Source: Paraburkholderia tropica (GTDB lineage: Bacteria; Pseudomonadota; Gammaproteobacteria; Burkholderiales; Burkholderiaceae). Taken from it: a stretch of DNA of 64,000 nt. Both the position numbers and the translations under genes were made by a program. The stretch lies in assembly GCF_914484835.1 (NCBI RefSeq), contig NZ_CAJZAR010000036.1:62001-126000 (forward strand). Reading direction: 5' to 3'. Numbering within the stretch: the stretch's first letter is position 1; every line of letters begins with the position of its first letter. Under the pieces are notes generated by a model. The model did no database searches. It was not told the DNA's origin and was given only the letters and a program-made list of their open reading frames with translations. Below, piece after piece: positions 45,832 to 54,876 of this stretch.

Positions 45832-46608
45832 CTAGTCCTGCGCGTCCACCACTTCCACCTCAACGCCGCGCAGCGCGCGAAACGGTGCGAGCGCCGCGTC
45901 GCTCGCGCTCGCGGACGTAATCAGACGCCAGTCGCGCTCGATCGGCGTCCAGTGCTGCTGGCGCGCGCGGCCGAGCTTGTCCGAGTCCGCCAGCACGATC
46001 ACCTGCGCCGCGCGCCGGATCATGCAGGCCTTGAGCGACGCCTGCTGCGCGCTCGCTTCGCAGAGACCGAATTCGGCCACCACGCCATCGGCGCCCAGAA
46101 AGGCCGTATCGACGCTCACGCGCGTGAGCAGCAGTTCCGCGAGCGGCCCGAGCGTGCTCATGCTCGAACTGCGCAGATCGCCGCCGAGCAGCGTGACTTC
46201 AATGCCGGGCGCGTTCGCGAGCGTCGTGACCGCGAGCAGATTATTGGTGATGACATGCAGATCGCTGCGCGCCAGCAGATGACGCGCGAGCGCCGCGCAC
46301 GTGGTGCCGCCATCGAGCATGACGGTGTCGCCGTCGCGCACGTGAGCTGCGGCCGCCAGCGCGATGCGCTCCTTCTGCTCGCGCTGCGCCGCCTTGCGTT
46401 CCTCAAGCGAGGCCTCGGGCTCGTGCACGCCGACCATCGCCGTCGCGCCGCCATAGGTGCGCACGAGACGGCGCTGCTTGTGCAGCACCGCGAGATCGCG
46501 GCGGATCGTGGCCTCCGACACGCCCAGCGCCTCCGTCAACTGTTCGACGTTGGCCTCGCGCGTCTGCACGAGTTCGAGAATGGCGCGGTGACGGTCGGAC
46601 GCTTTCAT
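45832..46608 (-). CDS. DeoR-family transcriptional regulator
   Basis: 258 aa. N-terminal HTH (RHRAILELVQTREANVEQLTEALGVSEATIRRDLAVLHKQRRLVRTYGGA) and a DeoRC sugar-phosphate sensor domain (DGDTVMLDGGTTCAALARHL, VITNNLLAV, LGGDLRSSSM, DTAFLGADGV). Last gene on the minus strand behind pdxA2. It most likely controls the kdgT-dtnK-pdxA2 genes in response to a phosphorylated intermediate. Confidence 0.92.
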   Translation of the reverse strand: MKASDRHRAILELVQTREANVEQLTEALGVSEATIRRDLAVLHKQRRLVRTYGGATAMVGVHEPEASLEERKAAQREQKERIALAAAAHVRDGDTVMLDGGTTCAALARHLLARSDLHVITNNLLAVTTLANAPGIEVTLLGGDLRSSSMSTLGPLAELLLTRVSVDTAFLGADGVVAEFGLCEASAQQASLKACMIRRAAQVIVLADSDKLGRARQQHWTPIERDWRLITSASASDAALAPFRALRGVEVEVVDAQD

Positions 46609-46704
46609 TGCTAAAAAGTGAGCTGCGGGAACCCGGCGATCTTACACGATGGCACGTGCGCGCCGGGCCGCGCGGCCCATGTGGGCGACGCGGCGCTTAG
46701 CGAC

Positions 46705-46784
46705 TTAACGGCGCTCACTTACCGGCGCTCACTTACCGGCGCTCACTTAACGGCGGTCACTTAACGGCGCTCACTTAACGGCGC
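46705..46784. repeat. 14-bp tandem repeat, 5.7 copies, abutting the pdxA2 stop
   Basis: Units at 46705, 46719, 46733, 46747 and 46761, each close to TTAACGGCGCTCAC (variants TTACC.. and ..GGTCAC), plus a 10-bp partial unit at 46775-46784 that includes the pdxA2 stop codon and preceding bases. Apparently the 3' end of pdxA2 has been amplified. Likely variable between strains. Confidence 0.92.
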
Positions 46785-47773
46785 GTCGCCAGTTCCGCGC
46801 CCTGGCGCAGCGCTTCGAGCATGCTGCCTTCGTCCACGACGCCCTTGCCCGCGATGTCGAACGCGGTGCCGTGATCGACCGAGGTGCGGATCACTTCGAG
46901 ACCCACGGTCACGTTCACGCCCGCTTCGAGGCCGAGCACCTTCACGGGGCCATGGCCCTGGTCGTGATACATCGCCACGACGAGGTCGAAGTCGCCGCGG
47001 CCCGCGCGGAAGAACAGCGTGTCGGCGGGCAGCGGGCCGGTCACGTCGAGACCGCGTTCCTGCAGCAGCTTGACCGCCGGAATGATCTTCTCTTCCTCTT
47101 CGCCATAGCCGAACAGGCCGTTTTCGCCCGCGTGCGGATTGATGCCGCACACGCCGATGCGCGGCTTCGCGATGCCCGCCTTCACGAGCGTGGCGTTGCC
47201 GCGCTCGATCGTGCGCTGCACGAGGCCCGGTTCGATCTTGCGGATCGCGTCGATGATGCCGATGTGCGTCGTCACGTGAATCACGCGCAGTTGCGGCGCG
47301 ACCAGCATCATCGAGACTTCGTCGACGCCCGTGAGATGCGCGAGCATTTCCGTGTGACCCGGATACTTGTGGCCGCCCGCGTGCAGCGCTTCCTTGTTCA
47401 GCGGCGCGGTGCAGATCGCGTCGATCTGCTTCGCCTGCGCGAGTTCGACGGCGCGCGCGATGTAGCGGTAGGCGGCGTCGCCCGCGAGCGGCGAAAGCTC
47501 GCCGAACGGCAGGTCTTCGGGAATCAGTTCGAGGTCGATGACGTCGATCGTGCCGCGCTCGTAACGCGCTTCGGACGGATCGGCGATGCGGCGCACGTCC
47601 ATGTCGAGCTTGCAGATGACGATGGCGTGCTCAAGCCGACGCGCGTCGCCGATCACGAGCGGACGGCATTGTTCGTAGACCTGCGCGTGCGTCAGGCTCT
47701 TGACGACGACTTCGGGGCCGACGCCGGCGGCGTCGCCCATCGTGATGCCGATGACGGGGATATAGGTGCTCAT
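46775..47773 (-). CDS. pdxA2: D-threonate 4-phosphate dehydrogenase (PdxA2 family)
   Basis: 332 aa. Metal-binding His residues in PGHTEMLAHLTG, CGINPHAGENG and YHDQGHGPVK; the N-terminus has GITMGDAAGVGPEVVVK. The PdxA2 branch acts on 4-phospho-D-threonate (or D-erythronate) rather than the B6 precursor, oxidatively decarboxylating it to dihydroxyacetone phosphate. Adjacent kinase and sugar-acid permease support this over vitamin B6 synthesis. Overlaps the kinase gene by 4 bp. Confidence 0.9.
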   Translation of the reverse strand: MSTYIPVIGITMGDAAGVGPEVVVKSLTHAQVYEQCRPLVIGDARRLEHAIVICKLDMDVRRIADPSEARYERGTIDVIDLELIPEDLPFGELSPLAGDAAYRYIARAVELAQAKQIDAICTAPLNKEALHAGGHKYPGHTEMLAHLTGVDEVSMMLVAPQLRVIHVTTHIGIIDAIRKIEPGLVQRTIERGNATLVKAGIAKPRIGVCGINPHAGENGLFGYGEEEEKIIPAVKLLQERGLDVTGPLPADTLFFRAGRGDFDLVVAMYHDQGHGPVKVLGLEAGVNVTVGLEVIRTSVDHGTAFDIAGKGVVDEGSMLEALRQGAELATRR

Positions 47774-49227
47774 ACGTTCCTTGATGGTGCAGTGAGCGCG
47801 CCGGCGTCCGGCGCCGTTGGCTCGTGTTTTGTGCTGTTTTGTTCGGTGCTGCGTGCGGTGCTTTGTTCGCTTGCTTCCGTGCTTGCTTGCGTCGCTTCAT
47901 GCGGCGTGCCGCGCAGATGCAGCCACGCCGCGTACAGCGCCTGTTCGGTGCCGAACGCGCCCGCCTTCGTGACGACGGCAGGCCGGTGCGCGCGCGGCGG
48001 CGCATGCGGACGCGCGACGGCCACGCCCGCTTCGATCTCGGCGATCAGGCGCAAACTGCCGATGCCCGCCGCGTCGAGCATCGCGCGCGCGGTCTCGCCG
48101 CCCGTCGCGATCAGCCCGGCTGTCTGCGTGAAATGCGGCGCGACAAGCGCCGCGAGCCGCGCGGACAAACGCGCGCCCTCGGCGGGATCGAAGGCGTCGT
48201 CGCGGCCGATGCGCAGCAGCAGATCTTCGCCCGCCGCCAGCGTCGCGCCGATGCGCGCGTCCCATTGCGCCCAGTGCGCGTGCGTCTCGCCCGCGCGCAG
48301 GACGGCGGGCGGCACGATCAGTTCCGCGAGTCCCGCGCGCTCGCGCAGGACCGCGCATTGGCGCTCGCCGACCGCCGAAAGGCTGCCGACCAGCACCAGA
48401 ATCGGACCGGCACCGCTGCCGCCGAGATCGCGCGCGGGTGCTTCGCCGATATCGGCTTGCGGTGAAGCGTGCGTCACAGCCTGCGGCGCATCCAGCGTCG
48501 CGAGTTCGCGCGCGAGCCCGCCCGAGCCGACCCAGAAGAACGCGCTGTCGAGCGCGAGCGTGGCGCGCGCAAGCTCGCGCAAATCGTCGGCGCTTTGGGC
48601 ATCGACGATCAGCGCCTGCGCGCCCTCTTCGCCTTCCGCCACGATCAGCGCCACGCGGCGCGCGAGCGCACGCGGGTCGGCGTGCAGCGTCGCGGCGTCG
48701 AAGCGCTCGCTGCGCAGGCCCGCCGCCGCCAGCATCACGGCCATGTCGGCGGGACGGTCGGCGTGTTCGAGACGCCAGGTGTCGGTCTGCGCGAGCGGCA
48801 CGCCGTGCACGAGCAGTGCGCCGTCGCGCACCGTGCGGCCCGTCGCCGGAAACGCAGGCGCGACGATCGCAAGGCCCGCGCGCGCCTGCAAGGCCGCGAC
48901 TTCGGCGGCCCAGTTGCCGCGCAGCGTCGAATCGATTTTCTTGTAGAGCTTGCGACGGGACGCGGCCGCGCCGCGCAGCGCTTCGAACGCGTGCGCCGTG
49001 CGCGCCGCCGCGTCGGCGGGCGTGAGGCGGCGCGTGTCGGTGTCGGCGGCGATCACGTCGGCGTCGCGCGGCGCGTGTTCATCGGCGCCGTCGTTCGCGC
49101 TGCCGTTCGCAGCGTCCATCGCGCGCGACGCGTCGAGCGTCACCAGCGTGCGATGGCCCGCGTTGGCGAAACCAATCGCGCAGTCGGCGGCGCCGGACAG
49201 ATCGTCGGCGATGATCAGCAGCTTCAT
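47770..49227 (-). CDS. dtnK: Four-carbon acid sugar kinase (D-threonate kinase, DUF1537 family)
   Basis: 485 aa from ATG 49227, the last base of the ATGA overlap with the permease gene; a longer frame is noise. The N-terminal domain starts [21 protein letters not shown], with [15 protein letters not shown] as the sugar-acid loop; the C-terminal domain has [12 protein letters not shown] and the ATP loop [13 protein letters not shown]. It phosphorylates D-threonate for PdxA2. No four-carbon acid dehydrogenase (denD/ltnD) or aldolase gene is nearby, which favours D-threonate over L-threonate or D-erythronate. Confidence 0.9.
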   Translation of the reverse strand: MKLLIIADDLSGAADCAIGFANAGHRTLVTLDASRAMDAANGSANDGADEHAPRDADVIAADTDTRRLTPADAAARTAHAFEALRGAAASRRKLYKKIDSTLRGNWAAEVAALQARAGLAIVAPAFPATGRTVRDGALLVHGVPLAQTDTWRLEHADRPADMAVMLAAAGLRSERFDAATLHADPRALARRVALIVAEGEEGAQALIVDAQSADDLRELARATLALDSAFFWVGSGGLARELATLDAPQAVTHASPQADIGEAPARDLGGSGAGPILVLVGSLSAVGERQCAVLRERAGLAELIVPPAVLRAGETHAHWAQWDARIGATLAAGEDLLLRIGRDDAFDPAEGARLSARLAALVAPHFTQTAGLIATGGETARAMLDAAGIGSLRLIAEIEAGVAVARPHAPPRAHRPAVVTKAGAFGTEQALYAAWLHLRGTPHEATQASTEASEQSTARSTEQNSTKHEPTAPDAGALTAPSRNV

Positions 49228-50249
49228 TGCGCGACCCGTTTCGCGTCGCCGGCGGCGCTGACATCGGCGGACGATGCCTCGCCGCGCTTCGCGAGACGCG
49301 CGTTGGCGCGCTTGGCGACCCACGCGGTCAGCACCGGCGAGACGATCGCCGAGACCACCACGGCCGCCGCCACCAGCAGCGTCGCGCTCTGCGCGGCCGG
49401 TTCGTAGACCGGATTGGCCGCGGCTACCAGCGCCGGGACCGCCGCCGCGTTGCCCGCGGTGTTCGCCGCCGCCACACCGGCGACGCCCGTGCCGCCGGTC
49501 GCGCGATCGGCGAAATACAGCGGAATGCCCGTCACGATCACCACGCCGATGCCGAGCCCGATACCGAGCAGCCCGGCCTGCCAGACCTTGTGCAGATCGA
49601 GGCCCGCGCCGAGCGCCAGCGCGAAGAACGGAATCATCACCGGCACGGCGCGCGCGAGGAAGGCGCGCATTTCGCGGTCGAGATTGCCGAGCAGCATGCC
49701 CGCGCACAGCGGCAGGATGCTGCCGACCAGGGTCTGCCACGGAAACGCCGAGAGCCCCGCCACGCCGAGCGTGACCATCGTGAGGAACGGGCCCGATTCG
49801 AGCGACATGATCGTGTACGCGCCGACGTCTTCCGAGCGGCCGTACTGGCCCATCAGCGCCATGTAGAGGCCGCCGTTGGTGTCGTTCATCGCCGCGATCA
49901 CGGCCAGCGTGGACAGACCCGCGAACAGGCCCGACGCGATCGGCTGCTCGCCGAGCAGATGTCCCATGACAATGCCGACCAGGATCGCCGCGCCCACCTT
50001 GGTCGCGAACAGCGCGCCGCCCTTCTTGAGCAGATAGGGCGTGGCCTTCACGTCGATGCTCGCGCCCATGCACACATAGAACACGGCGAGGATCGGCAGC
50101 GCGCCGGTGAACAGCGCGTTCGTGAACGAGCCGAAGAACTTCGGCATGCCGGGGGCGAAGGTCGCGACGAGCGAACCGAGCAGCAGCGGCACGATCATCA
50201 TGCCGCCGGGAACGCGCTCGATCGAACGCTTGATGGGAATCTGAGCCAT
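49224..50249 (-). CDS. 2-keto-3-deoxygluconate permease family transporter (KdgT-like)
   Basis: 341 aa from ATG 50249 with GGAG 8 nt upstream; an in-frame start at 50417 lies in the operator region. About ten hydrophobic segments; KdgT marks include [42 protein letters not shown] and [19 protein letters not shown]. Presumed inner-membrane symporter that here imports D-threonate for the two enzymes downstream. First gene of the operon. Confidence 0.9.
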   Translation of the reverse strand: MAQIPIKRSIERVPGGMMIVPLLLGSLVATFAPGMPKFFGSFTNALFTGALPILAVFYVCMGASIDVKATPYLLKKGGALFATKVGAAILVGIVMGHLLGEQPIASGLFAGLSTLAVIAAMNDTNGGLYMALMGQYGRSEDVGAYTIMSLESGPFLTMVTLGVAGLSAFPWQTLVGSILPLCAGMLLGNLDREMRAFLARAVPVMIPFFALALGAGLDLHKVWQAGLLGIGLGIGVVIVTGIPLYFADRATGGTGVAGVAAANTAGNAAAVPALVAAANPVYEPAAQSATLLVAAAVVVSAIVSPVLTAWVAKRANARLAKRGEASSADVSAAGDAKRVAQ

Positions 50250-50628
50250 GGGGAGTCTCCTCAATGATGATCCGATCGGCGCACGGCTCGGGCCGACGCG
50301 CCCGGTTTGAGCGTTTTGATCGGTTTGCTCACTGTTTTGATTGAAACGATCATGGCGGAGTGTAAACGCGTGCTCAGATTTGCGCAATTCGATCAAACGA
50401 ATGATTGAAACGATCAAATTGGGGACGATGCGCGCACGCGCGAGCGCGCGCGGCCGCGTGGTGCGGCTTGAAGGATAAAGCGAAGGGAACGGCGCTGCTG
50501 CCGGGGCGGCGCGCGGCGGTGTGGATTGCGGTGTGGCGGGATTTTAGCGGCGCTTGCCGACGTTTATCGGCAGATATCGACGTGGATCGGTGCGGATCCC
50601 CGCTCAAGGCGGATTCACGGCGACCGCG
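50250..50628. other. Control region upstream of the D-threonate operon
   Basis: 379 bp without a gene. Two exact copies of TGATTGAAACGATCA (50338-50352 and 50402-50416) lie in its permease-proximal half, with related GATCAAACGA and TTTGATCGGTTT words between and beside them. The rest up to 50628 is featureless. Confidence 0.6.
50338..50416. promoter_or_regulatory. Paired operator candidates for the DeoR-type regulator
   Basis: The 15-mer TGATTGAAACGATCA occurs twice exactly, start to start 64 bp (about six helical turns). Each is an imperfect palindrome (TGATTG/CGATCA). Two spaced sites on one face of the helix suit looping repression by a multimeric DeoR protein. Confidence 0.65.
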
Positions 50629-51036
50629 TCAGGGCGCGAACACACCGCGCGGCGCGACGAGGCGCGCGGCCGGATCGGTGTCAGCGCTGGTGAGCACGTT
50701 CGCCTGCGCGCCGCTCGCGCGCTCCAGCAGTTGCAGCAGCCTGGCGATGCGCAGCCGCTGGCTGACGACGAGGTCGTGCGTCTGCTCCAGCGTCTGCAGG
50801 CGCTTGCGGCAGTATTCGGGGTCGATGCCGTGCGTCGCGCTGCCTGCCGCCGCGGAACTGAGGAATTGCAACATGCGCTCGACGTGATCGAGTTGCGCAT
50901 CGGCGAGTCGCGCGGGCAGCAAGCCGCTCGCTTGCGTTGCCGTTTTTTTTGCCGCTTGCGTTGCCGTCTGCGTTGCCGCTTTCGTTGTCTGCGTCGGTCC
51001 TTTCGGCGGTTTCCGAGGGGTCTCGCTCGTGCTCAT
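50629..51036 (-). CDS. Hypothetical protein, 135 aa
   Basis: Starts at ATG 51036 behind AAAGG. The first ~40 residues are Thr/Ala/Gln/Lys-rich (TQTTKAATQTATQAAKKTATQ, repetitive and probably disordered); the rest is helical (LDHVERMLQFLSSAAAG, YCRKRLQTLEQTHDLVVSQRLRIARLLQLLERA), with coiled-coil character. No family recognised. Divergent from the AraC regulator. Confidence 0.65.
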   Translation of the reverse strand: MSTSETPRKPPKGPTQTTKAATQTATQAAKKTATQASGLLPARLADAQLDHVERMLQFLSSAAAGSATHGIDPEYCRKRLQTLEQTHDLVVSQRLRIARLLQLLERASGAQANVLTSADTDPAARLVAPRGVFAP

Positions 51037-51216
51037 GATTGCCTTTGATCGTTCTGGTCGTGCGTTCCGGCGCGGCCGGATCAGCGCCGATGCGGGCCGT
51101 TTCCCCGGGCCCGCCGTATCGGCGTCGCGCGGCTTCCGCCCGGCCCGGCGCAATGCCCCGAACACGGCTGGAAACCGGCGCTAAACCGGCTATTTGTCGT
51201 ACAACAATATCCCGTA

Positions 51217-52350
51217 ATGTTTGGTAGGCTTGACCGTCCGTCTCACGAGCATCCGCTGACTGAGATCAATGCCAGATCCCAACTCGATCGCCCTGACACG
51301 CCGCCCTTTTCAGCCGTGAACGCACCACCCGCCCCGGGCGAACTCGCCCGCGAACCTGTCAGCAGCAACGGCGCCGTCCTCGCGACGAGCCGCTTCGACA
51401 CGCACGCGCACGCGCGCGGCGAGCAGTTGCTCGCGTGGCGCGAGCGCGTCGGGCACGTGGTGGACGTGGTGCCGTCGAACCGCCAGCTCGAAGCCGGCTT
51501 TCGCGGCGAGATCGACCGCTACGCGACGGGCGCGTTCTCGTTTACCGACTGCACGACCGACACGCTGGTCATGGAGCGCACGGTCGCGCGCGTCTCGACC
51601 GACCAGCGGCGCGACTACGCCTTCCATCTCTACGTGCAGGGCGACGCGGGCCTCACCACCGGCATGCGCCGAAAACGCAGCGCCGACGAATCGGCCACGC
51701 GCATCGTCGCCATCGACATGAACCAGCCGTTCCACGTCGTGCGGCCCGCCAGCCGTGTGCTGAGCCTGTTCGTGCCGCAGGAAATCGTCGACGCCGATCT
51801 GCCGTATGCCGAGTCGATTCACGGCCTGGGCATCGCGCCGCAGACGCCGATGGCGCAACTGAGCCTCGCCCACGCGCTCTCGCTCGCCGACACCCTGCCG
51901 CAACTCGACGCCGCGCAGGCCACCGAAGCCATGCAGGTCGCCGCGCAGCTGCTGGTGTCCGCGTATCGCGGCGAGGCGCGCCTCAGCGAGCGCGGACGCG
52001 CCGCCGCGCAGGCCGCCGTGATGGCCCAGGTGCGCCGTTACGTCGATGCGAACCTGCATCAGGGCGATCTCACGCCGAGCGCGGTGGTCGCGGCGCTGCA
52101 ACTGAAGCGCGCGACGATCTATCGCTGGTTCGAGCAGGAGGGCGGGCTGGGCGCGTATATCCGCCATCGCCGTCTGCGCGAGGCCGCCGACGAGCTGGTG
52201 CGCTTTCCGCATCTGCTCGTGACGGAGATCGCGTATAGGCTGGGGTTCAATAGCGCGTCGGATTTCACGCGCGCGTTCCGGCGCGCGTTCGGCATGAGCC
52301 CGCTCGACATGCGCGCGCGCGTGGTGGAGTTGCGGCGCGCGGAGGCTTGA
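51217..52350 (+). CDS. AraC-family transcriptional regulator
   Basis: 377 aa from ATG 51217, although no clear ribosome site precedes it; GTG 51316 (VNAPPAPGEL) is an alternative that drops a low-complexity leader. The N-terminal domain (~60-260) is an AraC-binding-like-domain-2 (VVPSNRQLEAGFRGEIDRYATGAFSFTDC). The C-terminal two-HTH domain has LTPSAVVAALQLKRATIYRWFEQEGGL and VTEIAYRLGFNSASDFTRAFRRAFGMSP. Target unknown; the neighbours do not reveal a pathway. Confidence 0.9.
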   Translation: MFGRLDRPSHEHPLTEINARSQLDRPDTPPFSAVNAPPAPGELAREPVSSNGAVLATSRFDTHAHARGEQLLAWRERVGHVVDVVPSNRQLEAGFRGEIDRYATGAFSFTDCTTDTLVMERTVARVSTDQRRDYAFHLYVQGDAGLTTGMRRKRSADESATRIVAIDMNQPFHVVRPASRVLSLFVPQEIVDADLPYAESIHGLGIAPQTPMAQLSLAHALSLADTLPQLDAAQATEAMQVAAQLLVSAYRGEARLSERGRAAAQAAVMAQVRRYVDANLHQGDLTPSAVVAALQLKRATIYRWFEQEGGLGAYIRHRRLREAADELVRFPHLLVTEIAYRLGFNSASDFTRAFRRAFGMSPLDMRARVVELRRAEA

Positions 52351-52452
52351 GGGGCGCGGGCCATGACGGCGGCACTTGCGCGCCGGGCGCATTTACAATC
52401 GTCGCGCTCCCGCATCTCACGCACTTCTCACGCACTTCTCACGCACCTATTC

Positions 52453-53343
52453 ATGACCGATTCGACACGACTCGCCCCGGCGCGCCGCCTTGCGCTGGCG
52501 CTCGCGGCCGGCTGCGCGCTGGGCGGCGCGGCCCAGCCGGCGTCCGCCGCGCAAGCGGCTACCACGATCAAGATCGACGACACCACACGCGCGCAGATCA
52601 CGCGCATCGACGGCACGCACGTGCGCGTGCGCATCCTGCCCGACGGCGCGACGCAGACGCTGGAAGTGAAGGCAGTCGACGAGGACGGCCATTTCGGCAT
52701 CGAAAGCGCCGACTACAACTTCGACGGCCATCGCGACCTGTCCTTCGCAGCCACGCTCGGCCAGGTCAACCGCGAATACCAGATTTTTCTCTACGACGAC
52801 GCCCAGCGCCGCTTCGAGCCGCTGCGCATGGCTTCGGAAAAAGGTCCGAACGGCAACTGCGACGGCCTGTGGAACATCTCGCCTGACCCGAAAACCCACG
52901 TGCTGAACAGTTCGTGCCGCGGCGGCCCGATGTGGTACACCGACGCCTGGCGCTATCGCGCCGATGGACGTCTCTATCTGTACCAGGCGGACGCGCCCTT
53001 GCCCGACGAAGTCAACGCGCTGTTCGGCTTGCCCGAGGACAGCGGGCCCGACTCGATCCTGATCACTTACGACGAAACCGGCCACGTCGTCGCGCGCGAG
53101 GCGCAAGTCTACGGCGGCGGCAAGGCCACGATGAAGGTGAAGGTCGCGCGCCTGCCCTTGCACGAGCGCGCGCAAGACACGCCGACGAAGCGCTACGTGG
53201 TGGCCGGCGACATCCTCGACGTGCTCGACGTCAGCGACGACGGCAGCTGGCTCAAGGTGCGCTACACCCGTCCAAGCGGCAACCCGCAAGCGCACGCGGT
53301 GACGGGCTGGGTCGCGGTCAGCGAAGCGGCCGCGACGCCCTGA
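52453..53343 (+). CDS. Exported protein, XAC2610/FG-GAP-like
   Basis: 296 aa from ATG 52453. Signal peptide MTDSTRLAPARRLALALAAGCALGG...ASA. ESADYNFDGHRDLSFAATLG is a calcium-binding-like DxNxDGxxD loop, as in VCBS/FG-GAP repeats and XAC2610-related proteins, followed by YQIFLYDDAQRRFEPL. The C-terminus (RYVVAGDILDVLDVSDDGSWLKVRY...TGWVAVSEA) resembles a bacterial SH3 domain. Possibly a periplasmic or cell-wall-associated binding protein; function unknown. Confidence 0.8.
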   Translation: MTDSTRLAPARRLALALAAGCALGGAAQPASAAQAATTIKIDDTTRAQITRIDGTHVRVRILPDGATQTLEVKAVDEDGHFGIESADYNFDGHRDLSFAATLGQVNREYQIFLYDDAQRRFEPLRMASEKGPNGNCDGLWNISPDPKTHVLNSSCRGGPMWYTDAWRYRADGRLYLYQADAPLPDEVNALFGLPEDSGPDSILITYDETGHVVAREAQVYGGGKATMKVKVARLPLHERAQDTPTKRYVVAGDILDVLDVSDDGSWLKVRYTRPSGNPQAHAVTGWVAVSEAAATP

Positions 53344-53344
53344 G

Positions 53345-53384
53345 AGCGCAAAGGCGCGGCGTCACCCGCCCGCGCCTTCGCGCT
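53345..53384. terminator. Hairpin between converging genes
   Basis: 15-bp arms with one mismatch (53345-53359 and 53370-53384; core AAGGCGCGG/CCGCGCCTT) and a 10-nt loop. Short T-rich ends follow on the plus strand. Fits a shared terminator for the exported-protein gene and the M24 peptidase gene. Confidence 0.6.
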
Positions 53385-53389
53385 TCAAT

Positions 53390-54055
53390 TCAAACCAGCA
53401 AATCCTCGTAAAACGCGCCGTACGGCTTCGTCGGATGCGCGATCTGGATTTCGAGGATCCACAGGCCGGTGTTCGGGCACGCATCGAAGTCGCCGAGATC
53501 GCCGGCGCGATAAATCGCGTGCGGAAAGTCCGAGACGCGATGGCCCTTGATGTCGAGATTCAGACGCCAGCCCAGCGCCTGCGCGCGCTCCTCGGCGAAC
53601 GCATAGAGCGCCGTGCCCGCCGAACCCGTCGTGCGCCAGTGCTGCTCGACTTCGTCGAACAGCGTCTTCGCGGCGGCGGCGCACGCCTGCATCTCGGCAT
53701 CGTCGCCGACGACGAAGGTCGCGCCCGAGTCGCCCTCGTGCGCATCCCAGACCACGCCGAGATCGAGAAAAAAGATGTCGTTGGCCTGGAGCACCGGATC
53801 GCCCACCGAGCGCTCCTTGAAAATGCGCAGCGTGTTCTCGCCGAAGCGCACGATGGTCGGATGCCAGATGCGGTCCATGCCCAGCGCTTTCATCTCCGCG
53901 GTGCACAGCGCCACCGCCTCCGACTCGCGCATGCCCGGCACGATGCGCGGCGCCACGCGCTCGATCACTTCCCAGGTGCGCTCGCGCGCCGCCTGCATCC
54001 GCTCCTTCACATACTTGCTGCCTACCGCTTCTTTCGGGCTCGTTGCCGTGCTCAC
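53390..54055 (-). CDS. Short M24-family metallopeptidase-like protein
   Basis: 221 aa from GTG 54055, set by GGAG about 8 nt upstream. Pita-bread fold ligands are all visible: Asp in FLDLGV, Asp in HEGDSGATFVV, His in IKGHRVSDFPH, Glu in WILEIQIAHP and Glu in FYEDLLV. It is only the catalytic domain, lacking the N-domain of prolidases. It sits 110 bp downstream of livF in the same direction, so it may cut an imported dipeptide-like substrate or act as a creatinase-like hydrolase (inference). Confidence 0.85.
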   Translation of the reverse strand: MSTATSPKEAVGSKYVKERMQAARERTWEVIERVAPRIVPGMRESEAVALCTAEMKALGMDRIWHPTIVRFGENTLRIFKERSVGDPVLQANDIFFLDLGVVWDAHEGDSGATFVVGDDAEMQACAAAAKTLFDEVEQHWRTTGSAGTALYAFAEERAQALGWRLNLDIKGHRVSDFPHAIYRAGDLGDFDACPNTGLWILEIQIAHPTKPYGAFYEDLLV

Positions 54056-54165
54056 CGTGGTCTCTCCGCTTCGATATATCTTTTCGAATATATCGCGCGA
54101 TGCCGCACATGTCCATCGCATGGGCGGCATCGCGCGCGCAGAGCGTCCGGGTTCAGCGAGCGAAA

Positions 54166-54876
54166 TCAGCGGGCAAAATACATGTCGTGCAGTTCGTCGA
54201 CGTTCACGTCCTGCGCGCGCGCCTCGAAGGTGACCTTGCCGCCCTGCATCAGATAGACCTGATCGGCGAGCCGCAGCGCCATATGCGTGTTCTGCTCGAC
54301 GAGCACGATGGTGCGCCCCGCCGCCTTGAGCCGTTCGAGAATCGCGAACACTTCCTGCACCATCACGGGCGCGAGGCCCAGCGAAGGCTCGTCGATCAGC
54401 ATCAGTTGCGGCGACGACATCAGCCCGCGCCCGAGCGCGAGCATCTGCGCCTGGCCGCCCGAAAGCGTGCCCGCAGGCAGCGCGCGGCGCTCCTTGAGCA
54501 GCGGAAACAGCCCGTAGACTTCTTCGAGCTGCTGCGCCGCGCCCGCGCGCCGCGACTTCGCGAACGCGCCCAGCATGAGGTTTTCCTCGATCGACATGTC
54601 GCGGAAAATCATGCGCCCTTCCGGCACCATCGCAATGCCGCGCTGGGCCATGTCCCACGTGGGCACGCCCGCGAGCGGCGCGCCATCGAACACGATTTCG
54701 CCGTGCGCGAGCGGAACGAGCCCCATGATCGCGCGCAGCAGCGTGGTCTTGCCCGCGCCGTTCGGCCCGACGATCGTCGTCACCTCGCCCTTCGCGATCG
54801 CGAGCGAGACGTCCCAGAGCACATTGATCGCGCCATAGCCCGCGCGCGCGTGGCGGATTTCCAGCATCTCAGGCAT
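54166..54876 (-). CDS. livF: LIV-type ABC transporter ATP-binding protein (LivF)
   Basis: 236 aa. Walker A GPNGAGKTTLLRAIMG, Q-loop MVPEGRMIFRDMS, signature LSGGQAQML, Walker B LMLIDEPSLGLAP, H-loop LVEQN. Pairs with the LivG protein encoded just upstream (8-bp overlap). Part of the second complete LIV system of the window. Confidence 0.95.
   Translation of the reverse strand: MPEMLEIRHARAGYGAINVLWDVSLAIAKGEVTTIVGPNGAGKTTLLRAIMGLVPLAHGEIVFDGAPLAGVPTWDMAQRGIAMVPEGRMIFRDMSIEENLMLGAFAKSRRAGAAQQLEEVYGLFPLLKERRALPAGTLSGGQAQMLALGRGLMSSPQLMLIDEPSLGLAPVMVQEVFAILERLKAAGRTIVLVEQNTHMALRLADQVYLMQGGKVTFEARAQDVNVDELHDMYFAR

Noticed and set aside
46705..46784. CRISPR-like array
   Set aside because: Units are directly adjacent 14-mers without spacers; this is a simple tandem repeat.
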